Part shown: positions 51,701-54,350 of the stretch, one piece after another
How positions within the stretch are numbered: the first letter of the stretch is position 1
Layout of the letters: each line of letters begins with the position of its first letter
NCBI RefSeq assembly: GCF_020092905.1
Contig: NZ_JAGSGB010000005.1
Span: 1-54,350, forward strand
Origin: Pacificimonas aurantium
GTDB lineage: Bacteria > Pseudomonadota > Alphaproteobacteria > Sphingomonadales > Sphingomonadaceae
DNA: 54,350 bases
Direction: 5' to 3'
Translations under genes and position numbers: made by a program
The notes under the pieces: model-generated
The model's database searches: none
Seen by the model: the letters and a program-made list of their open reading frames with translations, nothing else
Told to the model about the DNA's origin: nothing

Positions 51701-52143
51701 TCAAGGCGGCAATGAAACCGGTCGTCACCCATTTCATGAGCCATGTGCCGCATGTGAAGGCGCTGGGAATCAAGTTCTCAAACGCCGGCCGCGACTGGGC
51801 CGAGCTGTCCCTGCCCTGGTCGGAGGAGATCGTCGGTTATCCCGGCAAGGACGGCGAGAAAGGCGTGATCGCCTCGGGCGCAATCTTCGCGCTGATGGAC
51901 ACGGTCGGCGGCTTCAGCGTGCATGCGGCGCGCATGTCGTCGAGCGGCCATGCCACGCTGGACCTGCGCCTCGACTATCTTCGCCCCGCCCGTCCAGGAG
52001 AGACGGTGGTCGGCTATTCCAAGGTACAGAAGCTGACCCGGTCCGTGGCCTTCGTTCGCGGCTATGCCCAGGACGGCGAGCGCGACGACCCGCTGGCGCT
52101 GATGAGCGGCATCTTCATGTTCACAAAGGGCGCCAAGTCATGA
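51697..52143 (+). CDS. PaaI-type hotdog thioesterase 1
   Basis: 148 aa hotdog fold. GVIASGAIFALMDTVGGFSVHAA is the helix with the catalytic Asp, followed by the strand ATLDLRLDYLRPARPGETVVG. It hydrolyses an acyl-CoA; the acyl group is unknown. It overlaps sufE and the second hotdog gene by four bases each, which suggests that the two hotdog proteins form one functional unit, perhaps a heteromer. Confidence 0.88.
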   Translation: MIKAAMKPVVTHFMSHVPHVKALGIKFSNAGRDWAELSLPWSEEIVGYPGKDGEKGVIASGAIFALMDTVGGFSVHAARMSSSGHATLDLRLDYLRPARPGETVVGYSKVQKLTRSVAFVRGYAQDGERDDPLALMSGIFMFTKGAKS

Positions 52144-52577
52144 GCTTCGACGCGCTTGCCGCGGCGATGGCGGAGAGCGACGAGGGACCGATGGATTCGA
52201 TCCCCTATGCGCGGCTGCTCGGTGCCCGCTACCGGATCGAAGGGGACGACGTCATCCTGACCGCCGCCTATAGCAAGTCTCTGATCGGGTCGCCGACACC
52301 GCCGCGCTTGCATGGCGGCGCGGTGGCAGGCCTGATGGAAATCGCGGCGACGGCGCAGGTTATCCATGCGCTGCGCGAGGAAGAGGAGCTGCCCGACCTG
52401 AAGCCTGTCGACGTCACGGTCGACTATCTGCGTGCGGGCCAGCCGGAAGACACCTTCGCCCAGGCACGGATCGTGCGCATGGGACGGCGGGTTGCCAATG
52501 TGAACGTCGAAGCCTGGCAGGGCGAACGCGACCGGCCCATTGCCGCTGCCCATATGAACATCATGCTGAAGCGCTGA
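52140..52577 (+). CDS. PaaI-type hotdog thioesterase 2
   Basis: 145 aa. PPRLHGGAVAGLMEIAATAQVIHAL is the central helix, with His-Gly-Gly and Glu in place of the Asp of its neighbour. PVDVTVDYLRAGQPEDTFAQARIVRMGRRV follows in part. The pairing of one Asp-type and one Glu-type hotdog subunit side by side is noteworthy. Acyl-CoA hydrolase activity is expected from the family; substrate unknown. Confidence 0.88.
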   Translation: MSFDALAAAMAESDEGPMDSIPYARLLGARYRIEGDDVILTAAYSKSLIGSPTPPRLHGGAVAGLMEIAATAQVIHALREEEELPDLKPVDVTVDYLRAGQPEDTFAQARIVRMGRRVANVNVEAWQGERDRPIAAAHMNIMLKR

Positions 52578-52598
52578 CGCGCCCAAGAGAGGACTGAC

Positions 52599-54212
52599 AT
52601 GCCAAGCCGGACCGCCGCGCGGCTCGAAATCCGCAATGCGCGCACCAGCGACATTCGCCAGATCCTGGACCTGATCGGCGAAGTCTATGTCGGCGTGGAG
52701 AATTACACGCCCGGCATGATCCGGGGCCAGATCAACAATTTCCCGCAAGGGCAGTTCGTTGCCATCTACGAAGGCCGGGTGGTGGGCTATTGCGCCTCCT
52801 CCCGCCTGGACGAAAAGGTGGCGCTTTCCCCGCACGACTGGGAAACCATTTCAGGCAATGGCTATGGCAGCCGGCACGACCCCACGGGCGACTGGCTGTA
52901 CGGCATCGAAATGGTCGTCGCCTCACGCCAGCGCGGCCTGCGCATCGGGCGGCGGCTGTACGAGGCGCGGCGGTCCCTGGTCGAAGAACTGGACCTGAAA
53001 GGCGTCGTCTTTGCCGGACGCATGCCCGGCCTTGCCCGCGCGCTGTCCCGCAAGCGCGTGGAAAGTCCGGAAGACTATCTGGACAAGGTCATCGCAGGCA
53101 AAGTGCGCGATACCACGCTGGGTTTCCAGCTGAAGAACGGCTTCGAGCCGCTGGGCGTGCTGCTCAACTACCTGCCGGAGGACAAGCCGTCGCGCGGCCA
53201 TGCCGTCCACATGGTCTGGCGCAATCCCTATGTCGATCCCGAGGAGGACAAGCGCTACCGCATTCCGCGCGGCGTCGATTCCGTGCGCCTCGCCACCGTC
53301 CAGCTGCAGGCACGGCCGGTAAAGGATTTCGACGAGTTCATCAGCAACGTCGAATACTTCGTCGATGTCGCGGCGGACTATGACAGCGACTTCGTGGTGT
53401 TTCCGGAGCTGTTCACCCTGTCGCTTCTCTCCTTCGAGACAAAGAAGCTGGACCCCATGCAGGCCATCGACCGCCTGACCGAACATACCCCGCACATCGT
53501 CGAAGCGCTGTCGAAGCTGGCGCTGGCATATAATGTGAACATCATCGGCGGCTCGCATCCCACGCGCGCCGACGACGGCGATATCCAGAACGTCGCCTAT
53601 GTCTGCCTGCGCGACGGGTCGGTCCACGCGCAGGAGAAGATCCACCCGACGCCGAACGAAAGCTACTGGTGGCACATCAAGGGCGGCGACGAGATCGGGA
53701 CGATCCAGACCGACTGCGGCCCGATCGGCGTCCTGATCTGTTACGACAGCGAATTCCCCGAACTTGCCCGCCGGCTCGTCGACGAAGGCGCCCGGATCAT
53801 TTTCACGCCCTTCTGCACCGATACGCGCCAGGGCTATATGCGCGTGCGCTATTGCTGCCAGGCGCGCGCCGTGGAGAACCAGTGCTTCGTCGTCATGTCG
53901 GGAAATGTCGGCAACCTGCCCGGCGTCGACAATATGGACATCCAGTACGCCCAGTCCTGCATCCTGACGCCCTGCGACTTTCCCTTCGCGCGCGACGGCA
54001 TCGCCGCCGAAGCGAGTGAGAATATCGAGGCGCTGACCATCGCCGACGTCAATCTGGACGACCTGACCTGGGCGCGCGCCGAGGGCACGGTGCAGAATCT
54101 GGGGGACCGCCGCTTCGACCTCTACCGCATCGACTGGACACCCGGCGGCGAGACCGCGGACGAAGGCTTCCATACGCCGGTGAAGGGCCCGCCGAAGCCC
54201 GGCGGAGGCTGA
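52599..54212 (+). CDS. GNAT acetyltransferase / carbon-nitrogen hydrolase fusion protein
   Basis: 537 aa. Residues about 8-200 form a GNAT domain (LEIRNARTSDIRQILDLI, then YGIEMVVASRQRGLRIGRRLYEARR as the acetyl-CoA site). Residues about 225-520 form a nitrilase-fold amidase with the Glu in FVVFPELFTLS, Lys in AQEKIHPTPNES and Cys in GVLICYDSEFPE. The two-domain layout is a known architecture of unknown physiological substrate. It is cytoplasmic. A terminator follows. Confidence 0.93.
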   Translation: MPSRTAARLEIRNARTSDIRQILDLIGEVYVGVENYTPGMIRGQINNFPQGQFVAIYEGRVVGYCASSRLDEKVALSPHDWETISGNGYGSRHDPTGDWLYGIEMVVASRQRGLRIGRRLYEARRSLVEELDLKGVVFAGRMPGLARALSRKRVESPEDYLDKVIAGKVRDTTLGFQLKNGFEPLGVLLNYLPEDKPSRGHAVHMVWRNPYVDPEEDKRYRIPRGVDSVRLATVQLQARPVKDFDEFISNVEYFVDVAADYDSDFVVFPELFTLSLLSFETKKLDPMQAIDRLTEHTPHIVEALSKLALAYNVNIIGGSHPTRADDGDIQNVAYVCLRDGSVHAQEKIHPTPNESYWWHIKGGDEIGTIQTDCGPIGVLICYDSEFPELARRLVDEGARIIFTPFCTDTRQGYMRVRYCCQARAVENQCFVVMSGNVGNLPGVDNMDIQYAQSCILTPCDFPFARDGIAAEASENIEALTIADVNLDDLTWARAEGTVQNLGDRRFDLYRIDWTPGGETADEGFHTPVKGPPKPGGG

Positions 54213-54251
54213 TGCCCCTCCCCCTGCCGGGCTAATTTCAGGATTGCCGCA

Positions 54252-54297
54252 AAGAAAAAGGCCGCCTCCCTTTTGGGGAAGCGGCCTTCTTCGATTT
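54252..54297. terminator. Bidirectional terminator
   Basis: The stem AAGGCCGC-(c)-TCCC / GGGGA-AGCGGCCTT with a TTTT loop (54258-54288) is flanked by an A-rich left side. In the leftward direction the stem is followed by TTTTTCTTT. It can end the GNAT-nitrilase transcript and, more strongly, a leftward gene entering from the right. Confidence 0.8.
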
Positions 54298-54316
54298 TGG
54301 TCCCGTTATGCGGGGA

Positions 54317-54350
54317 TCAGGAGCCGGCGCCGCCGACATTGATCTCCACC
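54317..54350 (-). CDS. C-terminal end of a leftward gene, partial
   Basis: Reading leftward, the frame gives VEINVGGAGS and then TGA (54317-54319). It is followed at once by the terminator, so this is probably a real gene end. Only ten residues are visible and no identity can be given. Confidence 0.35.
   Translation of the reverse strand, partial: VEINVGGAGS

Noticed and set aside
1-54350. CRISPR array, tRNA, rRNA or insertion sequence
   Set aside because: I saw no regularly spaced repeats, no cloverleaf with a T-loop core, no rRNA core sequence and no transposase-like protein or terminal inverted repeats.

Overview
The window looks like chromosome of a GC-rich alphaproteobacterium, most likely a member of the Sphingomonadales. 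The grounds are the high GC, the gene orders rpoZ...rsh-pyrE-pdxJ-acpS-lepB and DUF3035 lipoprotein-lspA-ileS, the bphO-bphP pair with an HWE-type kinase, and PEP-CTERM proteins. This placement is inference from gene content. No rRNA or tRNA gene was seen to confirm it.

Layout. 1-2.7 kb: a leftward operon of a CHASE2 membrane sensor and two small exported proteins. 2.8-3.05 kb: a cold-shock gene. 3.4-7.0 kb: an AT-richer, tightly overlapping three-gene cassette (nuclease-like protein, middle component, Rad50-like DUF3732 ATPase) that I read as an ABC-three-component conflict/defence system set between housekeeping genes. 7.1-8.9 kb: lepA. 9-12.4 kb: three paralogous PEP-CTERM surface proteins. 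Each has its own terminator and its own sigma-54 (-24/-12) promoter, with a candidate activator site about 70 bp upstream. 12.4-17.2 kb: an alpha/beta hydrolase, an RluA-type pseudouridine synthase, and the bacteriophytochrome kinase with its heme oxygenase. 17.3 kb: rpoZ. 17.9-20.6 kb: an exported redox unit (di-heme peroxidase, metallophosphoesterase, mono-heme cytochrome c). 20.7-31.5 kb: a long rightward run, rsh-pyrE-serine hydrolase-pdxJ-acpS-lepB-M14 peptidase-gpmA-purE-purK-MFS. 31.6-39.5 kb: a VOC protein, then leftward genes for an RHH protein, phbB, hemH, DUF3035 lipoprotein, lspA, ileS, DUF924 and a lipoprotein-type methyltransferase. 39.5-44.1 kb: dapF-mtaB-ftsY-ispZ-sulfotransferase. 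44.1-46.6 kb: a large lipoprotein and sodB. 46.7-51.2 kb: an expanded phage-shock-protein locus. 51.2-54.2 kb: sufE, two hotdog thioesterases and a GNAT-nitrilase fusion.

The most unusual region is the psp locus. pspF is divergent from a textbook sigma-54 promoter. The first gene behind that promoter is a 53-residue single-span membrane protein, followed by two perfect stem-loops, then pspA-pspB-pspC. Five further small proteins follow, each with one N-terminal membrane span. All five end in a coiled coil carrying the same R-x-x-x-[LMI]-E-x-I motif as PspB. I read them as an array of PspB-like partners, possibly adaptors for different membrane stresses.

A second theme is sigma-54: four promoters of the GG-N10-GC type occur here, three on PEP-CTERM genes and one on psp. 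A third is start codons: three genes (the RluA homologue, lepB and the MFS transporter) have no ATG, GTG or TTG compatible with a full-length protein, but each has an ATC at the expected place. This means either rare AUC initiation or base errors in the assembly.
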